Part shown: one piece after another, positions 17,191 through 26,423 of the stretch
Layout: the number at the start of each line of letters is the position of its first letter
Position numbering within the stretch: position 1 is the stretch's first letter
Assembly (NCBI RefSeq): GCF_030814015.1
Contig: NZ_JAUSUL010000005.1
Location: 124,001 to 188,000, forward strand
DNA from: Amorphus orientalis
GTDB taxonomy: Bacteria; Pseudomonadota; Alphaproteobacteria; Rhizobiales; Amorphaceae
Reading direction: 5' to 3'
Length of the DNA: 64,000 nt
Made by a program: the position numbers and the translations under genes
The notes under the pieces: model-generated
What the model was told of the DNA's origin: nothing
Databases searched by the model: none
Seen by the model: the letters and a program-made list of their open reading frames with translations, nothing else

Positions 17191-19005
17191 CTATTCGCCG
17201 GCCGCGGCAACGGCACCCGCCATCATGTGGGCCAGCGCCGCGCCCGCTGCGGCCGAGCAGACCTCCCAGCCTTCTCCCGGCGCGCGGCCGACCGTCACCA
17301 CCGAGGGGTACCACAGCGCGCGGCCCTGTTCGTCGGACCGCCAGTACCAGTCCTGCCGTTCGGCCACCACGGCCAGGCCGGGGATTCCCATCGCGCCGGC
17401 GACATGGAGCGGCAGGCCATCGACCCCAATCACAGCGTCCAGCACGGAGACCACCGCCACCAGATCGTCCAGTGCGCGGATGTGGACCCCGCCGTCGATC
17501 GCCGCCGGGAAGAAGGACAACTGCGCGCGGTTCTGGTCCCAGACCAGCGACACCGCCGTCCCGCCGGTTCCGGCGAGGAGATCGCGCACCTCCTCCACCC
17601 GCGGGCCCGGCCGGTGGGGTGCCCATGTGAAGCCGATCCAGGGGCGCGGCATGCCCTCCAGCGCCTGCCGCCACCGGGCAGCCTTGGCTGCGGATGGCGC
17701 CAGGTAGCGGTCCGCCCCCAGCAGGTCGGCTTCCGTCAGCCCCAGGCGCGAGGGCAGCTGCACAAGCGGCACCGTATCCGCCGTGTCCAGCCAGGCTTTT
17801 CCATCTTCAGGATCCCCGGTCTTCTGCGACGGGGAAACGACCGAGGCTGCGAGCGACCCCAGGAACGACGGCGCCAGAACGCGGATTTCGGCCCCCTTAG
17901 ACCGGCCGAGCGCCACCGCCCGCAGAAGCGCGACGGTCTCCAGAACCGGCAGCGCATCGTCGAGCCGCACCAGGATTCGCGCTCCCTCGCAGGGTGCCGG
18001 CGCCCGCGTCGGCCAGACCTCGTCATATCGTCCGAGCATCAGGAGTGCGTTTCGCTCAATCCGGGCCGCCTGAGAGGAATCCGGCACGTGACGCGCCAGT
18101 TCCCGCGCGGCCGACAGGGCCTGCTCGGGACGGCCCGCACGATGCAGGATCTGGGTCATCGTCTCCAGGACAGTGCTGTCCTGGCGGCGCTCCTTCAGGG
18201 TTCTGGCGATACCGGAGAGCGCCTGATCGGGCCTGCCGGCCGCCAGTTCCAGCGTGGCCAGACGGCACCTCAGGGCGACCGCCTGGGGGTGCATCACCAG
18301 CGCGCGGTTGACCAGCGCCAGCCCGCGCTCGATGTCGCCGGTCCCCTCCAGGGCGCCGGCCAGCACCGCGACGTAGGTCGGGTTGAGCGGCTCGTTCAGC
18401 ACCGCCCGTTCAGCATGCTCAAGGGCCTCCTTCGGCCGGCCGGTCATGCCGTAGAGCATCGCGAGATTGGCGTGGCCCTCCGGCCCGTCCGGCGCCAGCG
18501 ACACGGCCCGGCCGTAGCAGGAGATCGCCTTGGGATAGTCGCCGCGGACCGTGTGGAGACCGCCGAGCGCGATCAGGACCGGCACGGAGTCGGGATCGAG
18601 GCCGTGCGCCTTCTCGATCAACTTGCGGCTTTCGTCCGGCGCACCGAGCCCGAGGAGGACCTCACCGAGGGACAGGAGAATATCGACGCGTTCGGGCACC
18701 AAAGCGAGCGCCGCCTCCAGACAGGTCCGGGCATGGTCCAGTTCGTTCCGTGCGCGATAGACGATCGCGAGATTCCGGTAGGCTTCGGCGTTCTTCGGAT
18801 CGAGCGACGTCGCCCGGCCGAGCACCTCGTAAGCCTCTTCCACCAGGCCCCGGCGCAGAAGCACCCCGCCCAGGCCGGCCGTGGCCTCCGCATCGCGCGG
18901 CTCCGCCTGCAGGATGTCGCGGTAGATCGCCTCCGCCGCATCCGGACGGTTCTGGGAGAGATGGCGGCTGGCGGTTTCAAGCCGCTCCGCGACGGTTGGC
19001 ATCAT
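17191..19005 (-). CDS. TPR protein with C-terminal glycosyltransferase-like domain
   Basis: 604 residues, predicted cytoplasmic. Roughly residues 5-340 are tetratricopeptide repeats (AEAIYRDILQAEPRDAEATA, EAYEVLGRATSLDPKNAEAY, AISCYGRAVSLAPDGPEGHA). The C-terminal 180 residues resemble the nucleotide-binding half of GT9 or O-GlcNAc-transferase-like proteins (PWIGFTWAPHRPGPR, LDAVIGVDGLPLHVAGAMG, DWYWRSDEQGRALWYPS). Such TPR-GT proteins often act in surface or protein glycosylation. The start is the ATG at 19005 (MM). It follows three paralogous genes of unknown function on the same strand and could belong to the same transcript. Confidence 0.85.
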   Translation of the reverse strand: MMPTVAERLETASRHLSQNRPDAAEAIYRDILQAEPRDAEATAGLGGVLLRRGLVEEAYEVLGRATSLDPKNAEAYRNLAIVYRARNELDHARTCLEAALALVPERVDILLSLGEVLLGLGAPDESRKLIEKAHGLDPDSVPVLIALGGLHTVRGDYPKAISCYGRAVSLAPDGPEGHANLAMLYGMTGRPKEALEHAERAVLNEPLNPTYVAVLAGALEGTGDIERGLALVNRALVMHPQAVALRCRLATLELAAGRPDQALSGIARTLKERRQDSTVLETMTQILHRAGRPEQALSAARELARHVPDSSQAARIERNALLMLGRYDEVWPTRAPAPCEGARILVRLDDALPVLETVALLRAVALGRSKGAEIRVLAPSFLGSLAASVVSPSQKTGDPEDGKAWLDTADTVPLVQLPSRLGLTEADLLGADRYLAPSAAKAARWRQALEGMPRPWIGFTWAPHRPGPRVEEVRDLLAGTGGTAVSLVWDQNRAQLSFFPAAIDGGVHIRALDDLVAVVSVLDAVIGVDGLPLHVAGAMGIPGLAVVAERQDWYWRSDEQGRALWYPSVVTVGRAPGEGWEVCSAAAGAALAHMMAGAVAAAGE

Positions 19006-19139
19006 GGCTGGGTCCCGTCCAAATATTTCACTCAGATGCCTGTCTGCCTGCCGCTCTGGGGCTGCATCCGAGCGGCACGCCTCAAAGCGCTCATGACCGC
19101 CCGGCCGCATCAGGCTGCATGCAGCCGGCCTGTGGGTCC

Positions 19140-19988
19140 CTATTCGGTAATGATCTGAGGCGCTGCGTTCATCTCGTTGGACACGATGCTGTTGTCGGAG
19201 ACGATCTCCTCGTTCTCCACTTCGACACCGTTGTTGTTGGCCTGAAAGCCGTAGATACTGTTAACCAGACCGCCGACGCGGCTCGTCAGCACGCAGGCTT
19301 TCGAGACGATCGCCTGCATCCCGCTCTTGATCTCGGCTTTTCCGAACTCCGCCCCGATCGCCGACGAGCTGAACACCGCCGCCTCGGATTCGTTGAAGAG
19401 AACCATCGTGTGGACGCCGCGGATCAGGCAGTAATAGCTGTCATAGTTGAAGTTCCAGACGGCCGGAACCTCGATCGTCTCGATCAGTTTGATGGCCGTT
19501 TCCGTGCCCGAGGATTCGTCGGTCCGGCCCATGACGATGAGCCAGCCCCCGTTCATCACCGTCGAATACTCGCCCTCTTCGCACAGGATTCTGACGTCCG
19601 ACGTATGAGAGCGGAGCTCGAAGTCGGATGTGGTCTGGATGTTCACCTGTCCGTCCGCGACGACCGGCGGGGACGATGATGCATCGACCCCCTCTGCCGA
19701 TTGCAGATAGAGGCTCTTGGCGGTCAGCGTGAAGGAGTCGGCGGCATCCAGATCGAAGCCGCCGGACGCCACCTCGATATCGACGGTCTTGCCGTGCTGG
19801 GCGAACGCGGGCTTGGCGGAGACCAGCGCGAACTCACCCCTGGTCGTCATCAGGATGCCATCGGTCTGGGTGGGATCGCCCGGGTAGTTCCCCGGAATGC
19901 CCTCATCGCCGGGCTGGTAGCCGCCGAGACGCAATTCGCTCGCCTGGGCGCCGTCCCCCGGCACGTCCAACCGAAAACCGCTTGTCAT
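19140..19988 (-). CDS. Unknown protein, paralogue A of a three-gene tandem family
   Basis: 282 residues, no signal peptide. The N-terminus carries the family motif (SELRLGGYQPGDEG, then YPGDPTQTDGILMTTRGEF). The middle is a run of short alternating hydrophobic strands (SFTLTAKSLYLQSAEG, GQVNIQTTSDFELRSH), like the beta-helix needle of VgrG/gp5 proteins. A hydrophobic C-terminal stretch follows (AIVSKACVLTSRVGGLVNSI). Strong ribosome site (GGAGGTGA) before the ATG at 19988. I do not recognise a named family. Last of three similar genes downstream of a PAAR-like gene. Confidence 0.7.
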   Translation of the reverse strand: MTSGFRLDVPGDGAQASELRLGGYQPGDEGIPGNYPGDPTQTDGILMTTRGEFALVSAKPAFAQHGKTVDIEVASGGFDLDAADSFTLTAKSLYLQSAEGVDASSSPPVVADGQVNIQTTSDFELRSHTSDVRILCEEGEYSTVMNGGWLIVMGRTDESSGTETAIKLIETIEVPAVWNFNYDSYYCLIRGVHTMVLFNESEAAVFSSSAIGAEFGKAEIKSGMQAIVSKACVLTSRVGGLVNSIYGFQANNNGVEVENEEIVSDNSIVSNEMNAAPQIITE

Positions 19989-20047
19989 GATGTCACCTCC
20001 GGCGTCGATCCATCGACGCCCTGCGATCCGCACCGGCGGATCGTTGC

Positions 20048-20905
20048 CTACATCGTATTCTGAATTCCGCCTTGCGCCTCGACGCTGCCGGATTTGGTGC
20101 CCACCAGCCGGTTCACGACCTTGCCGGCGGTGACGCCGTTCTCGAATTCTTCCTGCTCGACCTCGGTGAGTTCCTCTTCCTGCATGAGAACGCCGATCAG
20201 GCCGCTGATATTCTTGAGATAGGCGCCCAGTCCCTTGTTCTCGGCGCTCGCCAGAGCAATCTCGTTGCTCATCCGGGAATAGCCGAACTTCACCCCGAGC
20301 GTCTCAGACGTATAGAGCGCGACCGAGGTCCGGATTCCCGGAATCGCGACGATGGCAAATCCGGCGGTGATGTCGGTCTCGGCGAACATCACCACAGACG
20401 TCGCGCTTCCGAGCATCAGCGACTTGCTCTGGGTGCTGCAGTTCGATTCCGTGTCGTTCTGGATGTAAACGTCGCCGTCCGAGTGAAACCGCGTGTCGTC
20501 TGTCGAATTGGTGGTTATGCCGTCGGATGCGAAGAGGATCAGCTTTCCGTCTTCCGCGGCCTTGGCATCGTCGGCGCTGGAGACGGCATTGATCGCAACG
20601 CCTCCGCCCTTGAACGCGGCGTAGCCATCGCCCGCGGTGACGTCGAGCTTGAGTGCCACGTCGCTCTGGCTGGCGAAGTTCCCCAGCACGACCTCTGCGT
20701 CGTCCTCGAACTCGACGTCGATCGCCTGGCCGGCGTTCAGGAAGAAGTCGCCGGTCGTCGTCATGAAGATGCCGTCGGAGTCGGAGAACGTGCCGGGATA
20801 CTGGGACGGCGCGTCGTTCTCCTCCGACGATTGGTAGGTGCCGAGCCGAAGATAGGCTTCAAGTTCGCCCGAAGCGTCATAGACGGCCGCGTTCCAACTG
20901 GACAT
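20048..20905 (-). CDS. Unknown protein, paralogue B of a three-gene tandem family
   Basis: 285 residues, no signal peptide. It shares with its neighbours the opening pattern (AYLRLGTYQSSEEN, then YPGTFSDSDGIFMTTTGDF) followed by needle-like strands (GKLILFASDGITTNSTDDTR, HSDGDVYIQNDT). A hydrophobic segment (DITAGFAIVAIPGIRTSVAL) precedes an acidic tail region (QEEELTEVEQEEFENG). Function unknown; the co-occurrence with DUF2169 and pentapeptide genes suggests a structural or cargo role in a secretion device, which is inference. Confidence 0.7.
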   Translation of the reverse strand: MSSWNAAVYDASGELEAYLRLGTYQSSEENDAPSQYPGTFSDSDGIFMTTTGDFFLNAGQAIDVEFEDDAEVVLGNFASQSDVALKLDVTAGDGYAAFKGGGVAINAVSSADDAKAAEDGKLILFASDGITTNSTDDTRFHSDGDVYIQNDTESNCSTQSKSLMLGSATSVVMFAETDITAGFAIVAIPGIRTSVALYTSETLGVKFGYSRMSNEIALASAENKGLGAYLKNISGLIGVLMQEEELTEVEQEEFENGVTAGKVVNRLVGTKSGSVEAQGGIQNTM

Positions 20906-20941
20906 GACAGATATCCCTTCCCTGACCGCCGCCGAAGCGCG

Positions 20942-21763
20942 TCAGAACTTGCAGCTCAATGCCCGGGCGCGGACGGCCACGGCGTTGGTGTCGTTGGCGG
21001 CCGCGTTCTCCCGCAGGCTCACCGCGCGATCGCGGACCGCGACCGAGGAATTGTGGTTGGAGGCAGCGACCTCCTCCGCCTCCGCCGCCGAGAACGGCAC
21101 AAACAGTCCGACCAGGAACGCCCTAAACCCGTGGTTTTCCATCTCGAACTTCGAATCGCTCATCTCCAGGCCCGACGAGGAGATCGAGAACACGGCACAG
21201 GAATGCTCGAACGCGATCGGTTCGAACCCGACAGTCGCAATATCGATGTCGGCCATGGCACAGATATAGATGGTGTCGCCGACGTTCACCGAGATCTCGC
21301 CCTGGGAAATCTCCGTCCCGTCGGACGCCGTCGACCCGTGATAGTGCTCCTCGACGACATAGACGAGGTTTTCGCAGGTGATCGAAATGTCGGTCGCCGA
21401 CTGCATCGTGACATCGTCCGTCGCGTCCAGGCTCACATAGTCGTCGGACGTGTCCGGATTGCAGCCCGAAGCAAAGGCGACCGAGTGGGCGCGCACGCTG
21501 GTTTCGCCTGCGTCCTTGATGGTGATCGACTTGTCGCCGTCGATCAGCATTCCCTGGCCGGCATAGACATACGAATTGCCGTCGACGTTGGTCGTAGTTT
21601 GCGCATTCGTCATCAGATAGAAGCCGTCGGCCAGCGACAGCGACGTGTCGATCCAGTCGTCTTCGAAGGACCGGTAGGCCCCGAGCCGCATGGCGGCAAG
21701 CGGCGTGGGATCGTCCGGGCTTTCCGGAACCACGATGCGGAGGGCGTGGATTGTATCGCTCAT
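20942..21763 (-). CDS. Unknown protein, paralogue C of a three-gene tandem family
   Basis: 273 residues, no signal peptide. It is the most divergent copy: the opening motif is AAMRLGAYRSFEDDW, then LADGFYLMTNAQ. Needle-like strands are very regular here (GQGMLIDGDKSITIKDAG, DDVTMQSATDISITCENL, QGEISVNVGDTIYICAMADI). An Ala/Glu/Asn-rich helix-like tail ends the protein (AAEAEEVAASNHNSSVAV). It directly follows the PAAR-like gene (36 nt). Confidence 0.7.
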   Translation of the reverse strand: MSDTIHALRIVVPESPDDPTPLAAMRLGAYRSFEDDWIDTSLSLADGFYLMTNAQTTTNVDGNSYVYAGQGMLIDGDKSITIKDAGETSVRAHSVAFASGCNPDTSDDYVSLDATDDVTMQSATDISITCENLVYVVEEHYHGSTASDGTEISQGEISVNVGDTIYICAMADIDIATVGFEPIAFEHSCAVFSISSSGLEMSDSKFEMENHGFRAFLVGLFVPFSAAEAEEVAASNHNSSVAVRDRAVSLRENAAANDTNAVAVRARALSCKF

Positions 21764-21799
21764 GACGGTTATCGCCGTTCCGGGGCGCAGAGCCCCACG

Positions 21800-22186
21800 T
21801 TACATCGGCATCAGCAGCATCTGCTTGAGCTGGCTCGGAGAGAGTTCGGCTCCGATGCCGCTCGGCGGAATGCCGTTGGGCAGGCTCACATTGAGCATCG
21901 AGTTGGCCGGGATGAAGTCGAGCAGATAGGTGAGCTTGAAGGTGGCGTGCCGGTTGGCCATCAGCATCTCGCCGTTGTCCACCCCGGGACCGATATCGCC
22001 GACGCTGACGGTGGTGGTGCCCAGCTCGTTCTTGCCCGGCATGCAGCAGACGAAATTCGTCACCTGTGTCGGCACGTCGGTGGCCGCCGAGCCCACGTTC
22101 ACCGTCGGCGTCACCACGATGCCCAGGAGATCGACCGACGTGTTGATGTTCATCCCCGTCGGGCTGGATGCGCAGGTGAAGATCAT
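21800..22186 (-). CDS. Small PAAR-like (DUF4150-like) protein, tentative
   Basis: 128 residues, no signal peptide. The layout (VTNFVCCMPGKNELGTTTVS, VGDIGPGVDNGEMLMANRHA, FKLTYLLDFIPANSM) recalls DUF4150 PAAR-like spike-tip proteins, which cap VgrG in type VI systems and pair with DUF2169 adaptors. Similarity is weak by eye, so the call leans on context: pentapeptide and DUF2169 genes directly upstream and needle-like paralogues directly downstream. A Cys pair (CC) near residue 48 could bind metal as in PAAR tips, which is speculation. Confidence 0.5.
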   Translation of the reverse strand: MIFTCASSPTGMNINTSVDLLGIVVTPTVNVGSAATDVPTQVTNFVCCMPGKNELGTTTVSVGDIGPGVDNGEMLMANRHATFKLTYLLDFIPANSMLNVSLPNGIPPSGIGAELSPSQLKQMLLMPM

Positions 22187-22213
22187 GGTTGCCTCCCGGC
22201 CCCTGTCCGCTCG

Positions 22214-23320
22214 CTACTCGGCGAGCCGGACCTTGAAAGAGTTGTAGTGCTCGGCCACCGCACGGTGCGGATCGGTGCCTTTCACGGTCCCCGTCGAGCC
22301 CTCCGAGAATGTGCTGTCGAGATCGACCATGTGCAACGAAGTTTGCTTAAGTTTAACGTTGCGCAGCGAGGCCCCTTCCGCGTGGGCATTGGCGAAGTTG
22401 GCATGGCTCAGATCCGCCCTGTCGAAGGCTGCGGCGCGCAGGTCGGCCCGCTCGAACTGGGCGATCGGCATCCGGCAGTCGGCGAACGACGCATGATGGA
22501 GCGTGGCGCCGGAGAAGTTCGCCATGTCGAGCTTGCTGCCGGTGAAATCGGCCTGGGTCAGGTCGGCGCCGTTGAAGATCGCCTTGGAGCCTTCGATGCC
22601 CGACAGGTTCGCCTGGCGCAGGCTGGAGTCCATGAAGATGGAATTGGCCAGGTTCGCGCCGCGCAGGTCGACCCCGTCCAGATTGGCCTTCATCATGGTG
22701 CAGTTTTCCAGGCTCTGGCCCGCGAAGGTGTGGCCTCTCAGGTCGCCGTCGATAAGCAGCACCTGCTGCAGGCGCGTCTGGGACAGGTCCGCCGTTCGAA
22801 GGTCGGCCTCGGTCAGGAACACCATCAGCAGCGACGCCGTCCTGAAGACCACGTCGGTGAGATCCGACTGCAGCACCGCGACCGTCTCCAGCTCCGCCGC
22901 CTCGAAGCTGGCGCCGGTGAGCGGCGACTTGGCGAACGCGCAGCGCAGCAGCTTCGCCTCGCCGAAATCCGCGCCCGCCAGGGACGTGCCGGCCGTCTGA
23001 CAGTCGCTCAGCGTGGCCCCGGCGAACGACGCCTCAGCCGCCTCGCAGCTCACCAGCGAGAACCGCGACAGGCTCATCTCGTCGAAGCGGGCTCCGGGCA
23101 GATCGCACATCGTGAACGCGGCCTTGTCGAGCCGCGCGCCCCGGAAATCCGCCCCGGACAGGTCGCAGTCGAGAAACTTCGCCTTGGTCAGGTCTTCCCC
23201 GTCGAAGCTCAGGCCCGACAGGTCCCGGGTCGGGATCTGCAGACCGTGGAAGAGGTACTCCCTGAGCTCCTCAATCGACAGTTTCCGGCGCGCGAAAGGT
23301 GGTCTTGACGAGGTGGGCAT
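22214..23320 (-). CDS. Pentapeptide-repeat protein
   Basis: 368 residues made almost wholly of A(D/N)LxX pentapeptide repeats that would fold as a right-handed quadrilateral beta-helix. Examples are FLDCDLSGADFRGARLDKAA, TRLQQVLLIDGDLRGHTFAG and AIFNGADLTQADFTGSKLDM. The first 30 residues are basic and non-repeated (MPTSSRPPFARRKLSIEELR). The ATG at 23320 lies inside the end of the DUF2169 gene (50-nt overlap in another frame), so translation is coupled. Probably a structural partner of the DUF2169 protein; no enzymatic role is visible. Confidence 0.88.
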   Translation of the reverse strand: MPTSSRPPFARRKLSIEELREYLFHGLQIPTRDLSGLSFDGEDLTKAKFLDCDLSGADFRGARLDKAAFTMCDLPGARFDEMSLSRFSLVSCEAAEASFAGATLSDCQTAGTSLAGADFGEAKLLRCAFAKSPLTGASFEAAELETVAVLQSDLTDVVFRTASLLMVFLTEADLRTADLSQTRLQQVLLIDGDLRGHTFAGQSLENCTMMKANLDGVDLRGANLANSIFMDSSLRQANLSGIEGSKAIFNGADLTQADFTGSKLDMANFSGATLHHASFADCRMPIAQFERADLRAAAFDRADLSHANFANAHAEGASLRNVKLKQTSLHMVDLDSTFSEGSTGTVKGTDPHRAVAEHYNSFKVRLAE

Positions 23321-26300
23321 GGTGCAGATCCGCTCCGGTGAGCTTGGCCAGCGAAAAGTCGGCGGAATAGGCGTTGGCGCGGCGCAGCGAGGCGAAGGCT
23401 AGGTTGGCCTTGCGCATCTGGGCGCCCATGAGGTTCGCTCCGAAGAAGTCGCACTCTCCGAAATTCGCGCGCAGCATCAGCGTGTTGTGCAGCGCCGCCA
23501 GCCGGAAGTCCGACCAGCGCGCGTCCGACAGCATCAGGCTGCAGTCCCTGAGATTGGCGCGCAGGAAGCAGCTCTCCTTCAGGTCGGCGGCAAGCCAGCT
23601 CGTCTTCACCGCGTGGACGTCGGTGAAGCTCGCATAGGTCATCACGGGCTCGCCGACGAAGCCGCTGGACACCAGGCGGGCCTCGTCGAACACGACCCGC
23701 TCCAGATCCGTCTTGATAAAGCCGGCCTTCTCCAGCTCCGCCCCGTTGAAATGGGCCCCGTTGAGCGATCCCTCGATGACGATGGAGCGCACGATCTTCG
23801 CTCCGCGGAAGCTCGCATGGGCCAGGTCGCAGCGGATGAAGTTCCCATTGGCGATGTGGGCGCGGTCGAAGTGCACCGACCGGAGATCGAGATTGACCGC
23901 CGACCAGCGGATCAGGTGCGCCTCGTTCAGCACGATCCCGGCGAGGGATGTCTCCATCAGGATGGGGTTCTCGATCCGCGCGCCGGTGAAATCGGCCCCG
24001 TCCAGAACCGCCGCACCGAAATTGACGTCCTTGAGATCGGCGCGCGCAAGGCGGGCGTTCCTGAGATTCGCGCCCGTCAGGGCCGCCCCGTGAGCGGTGA
24101 TTCCGGTGAGATTGGCGCCCTCCAGGTTGGCCCCTTCCAGGAGCGTGCCGCTCAGATCCGCGCCGGAAAGATCGGCGCCGGCCAGGTCGGCACCGGCCAG
24201 ATCACGGCCGGCCAGATCGCCGACCCCGATGTCATCAAGCGCGAGCTTGCCGAGGCGTTTGGCGGTTTCCGGCCCGAACGCCGGCATCGGCGCGGTCGGC
24301 TTCGGCACCAGAAGCCGCGTCTTGCGCTGGCCATCGATGGTCATCGGCTCGATGATCGCGAAGACGGCTTCCAGCTCGCGCAGCAGTTCGTCCGGGTCCA
24401 GCGGCTCGCGCGACTGGCTGAACTCCGTGATCGACGACAGCAGCGCCTCGAAGCCTTCTCCAGGTTCCCCGGCATCGACCGCAGGCAGGAACTTTCCGAT
24501 CTGTTTCTCGGTCTGGGCCAGCCGTTGCCGCCCGGCTTCGATGGCATCCGGATCGAGGCCGCTGGCCTCCATGTCGGCCATCATCTCGCGGAATTTCTTC
24601 GGCTCGATGACCTCCTTCGCCTCCGCCAGCATGTCGGCGAGCCCCGTCGTCTCCATGCGCTCGGCGGCGCGGGCGAGTTCCTGCCGCGCCTGGTGGAACG
24701 GCTGCGCCTCCGGCAGGTCGAGCGCCCGCGCCCGCGCCTTCTCGAACCGCTCCTCTTCGCTTCCCCCGAATCCGTCGGGATTCTCGAACGCGGCCCCCGT
24801 CACCATGTCCTTTGCGGCTGCGACCGCGGAGCGGACCTGCTCCTGCTGCTCCGTCGGCCGGGAGTCGAATGTCGGTATGGAGTCGACGAAAGCATCGAGC
24901 TCGGCGGTCGTCCTGGCGATGTCCGGCTGCTCGACGTGGAAGTTGGCGAGCGTGCCGGCATATTTCGGATCGGCCTCGATACCCGGCTTGAGATCGGCTG
25001 CGCGCGGCATGTCGTCAAAGGCCGTGATGCCCTTCTCGGCCAATTGCCGCTCGCGCAGACCCTCCAGCTCGAGGATGACCGTATCGGCAAATTTCTTCTG
25101 TTCGGCCATATCGTCGAGCATGGACGCGAAATCGGCCTCGCCGCGCTCGATCTCCTCCTCCGTCGGAATGGCGACGGGCGGGATCTGCGGAAGCGGCATG
25201 TCGGCGATCAGCGCCGGCGGCAGGTCGCGGTCCTCGAACTGCTTGCGAAGCTGGAAGCCCTGCGCTTCCCGGAACGCGTCCATCTGCTGCTGGAAGGCCT
25301 CCAGCTTGCTCGCCCGCCGCCGCTCCCAGACCTCCGGGTCGATGCCCGGCGAGAGCTGGTAGTCGGCCAGCAGATACTTGATCTTTTCCTTCGGATCGCG
25401 CCGCTGCCGATAGACCTCTTCGTAGTAGCTCACGTCGCGCGGCGGATCGGACAGGCGCTCGTAGGCGATCATCACGTAGGCGACGTCGTCGCCCTCGATG
25501 TCCTCGATCTCGGTGGAGCCGCGAAAGGCGACCACCCCCTTGTTGACCGAGCCGAACAGCCAGACCGTATCCAGATGCATGTGCAGTTCGTGCAGTCCCG
25601 CCGGCTCCGACGTCCGGTCCACGAAGGCGCGCGCCCGCACCCCCGGCAGCCGCGAATGCACTGTCGGATGGCTCGACGACATGCCGGCCACCCGAACGGG
25701 CTCGTCGCCGCGGAAATAGCCGTCGATCTGCTGGTCGGCGGGAGCGGTCAGGAAATAACGGGTGTCGAAGTCCTCCGGATAGCCGGGGAAGTGCGTCTTC
25801 ATGTAGGCGCGGTCGTAGGTCCCCATGTACTTCCGCCGGATCGGCGCATCGAGGGGATACGGCCCGAACCAGGCCGGATGCGGCGCATCCTCGATGTCGA
25901 GGATCGGGTGGGCCGGGTTCTCCAGGTTCGGCAGCGGCGCTTTGTAGCCGGCGTCATAGAGGAGCCGCGCACCGGCCCCACGCCCGACCGGGTTCTCCAC
26001 GACCCCCTCGCCGCCGAAAGCCCGCTCGGGCACCAGAGGCATGTGGGTGAACGGCACCGGGTCGGTGAACACCGGGCCGTTGTCGCCGTGCACCCAGACC
26101 CGGTCGCCGACGACCATCACGCGCTTGGAGACCGGACCGACCTCCGCTTCCACAGTGACTTCCTTGGCCGGATGCCCCCCCGGCGGGATCGCGCTGCCGG
26201 CGACGATCACCTCGCCGTTCGGCTTCGGCGTGCCGAAATCGAGCACGGAACCGCCCGGAAGCTGGTCCGCCGCCATCGGCCACAGCCCGGTTTCCATCAG

Positions 26301-26423
26301 CAGATAGTCCGGCTCGAGAAGGTCGAAGAGCCCGAGCGCCGTGACCGTGAACATCGCCCCCTTGCGATAGGGCGTGCACTTGGTCAGGACGCCGAGCCGC
26401 ATCGGCTTGATTATTCCCGGCAT
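23271..26423 (-). CDS. DUF2169 domain protein with C-terminal pentapeptide repeats
   Basis: 1050 residues. The N-terminal DUF2169 domain covers about residues 1-330 (MPGIIKPMRLGVLTKCTPYR, VLDFGTPKPNGEVIVAGSA, MVVGDRVWVHGDNGPVF, VPERAFGGEGVVENPVGRGA). A charged, helical middle of about 400 residues follows. Pentapeptide repeats run from about residue 735 to the end (GRDLAGADLAGADLSGADL). DUF2169 proteins are known as adaptors that load effectors onto type VI spikes next to DUF4150/PAAR genes. Start chosen at the ATG at 26423, where the domain begins. First gene of the putative secretion-accessory operon. Confidence 0.88.
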   Translation of the reverse strand: MPGIIKPMRLGVLTKCTPYRKGAMFTVTALGLFDLLEPDYLLMETGLWPMAADQLPGGSVLDFGTPKPNGEVIVAGSAIPPGGHPAKEVTVEAEVGPVSKRVMVVGDRVWVHGDNGPVFTDPVPFTHMPLVPERAFGGEGVVENPVGRGAGARLLYDAGYKAPLPNLENPAHPILDIEDAPHPAWFGPYPLDAPIRRKYMGTYDRAYMKTHFPGYPEDFDTRYFLTAPADQQIDGYFRGDEPVRVAGMSSSHPTVHSRLPGVRARAFVDRTSEPAGLHELHMHLDTVWLFGSVNKGVVAFRGSTEIEDIEGDDVAYVMIAYERLSDPPRDVSYYEEVYRQRRDPKEKIKYLLADYQLSPGIDPEVWERRRASKLEAFQQQMDAFREAQGFQLRKQFEDRDLPPALIADMPLPQIPPVAIPTEEEIERGEADFASMLDDMAEQKKFADTVILELEGLRERQLAEKGITAFDDMPRAADLKPGIEADPKYAGTLANFHVEQPDIARTTAELDAFVDSIPTFDSRPTEQQEQVRSAVAAAKDMVTGAAFENPDGFGGSEEERFEKARARALDLPEAQPFHQARQELARAAERMETTGLADMLAEAKEVIEPKKFREMMADMEASGLDPDAIEAGRQRLAQTEKQIGKFLPAVDAGEPGEGFEALLSSITEFSQSREPLDPDELLRELEAVFAIIEPMTIDGQRKTRLLVPKPTAPMPAFGPETAKRLGKLALDDIGVGDLAGRDLAGADLAGADLSGADLSGTLLEGANLEGANLTGITAHGAALTGANLRNARLARADLKDVNFGAAVLDGADFTGARIENPILMETSLAGIVLNEAHLIRWSAVNLDLRSVHFDRAHIANGNFIRCDLAHASFRGAKIVRSIVIEGSLNGAHFNGAELEKAGFIKTDLERVVFDEARLVSSGFVGEPVMTYASFTDVHAVKTSWLAADLKESCFLRANLRDCSLMLSDARWSDFRLAALHNTLMLRANFGECDFFGANLMGAQMRKANLAFASLRRANAYSADFSLAKLTGADLHHAHLVKTTFRAPETVD

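Noticed and set aside
24130..24240. Short tandem DNA repeats (GGCCAGATCGGC-like) that could suggest a CRISPR or minisatellite
   Set aside because: They encode the ADLAG pentapeptide units of the DUF2169 protein in frame, with no spacer structure.
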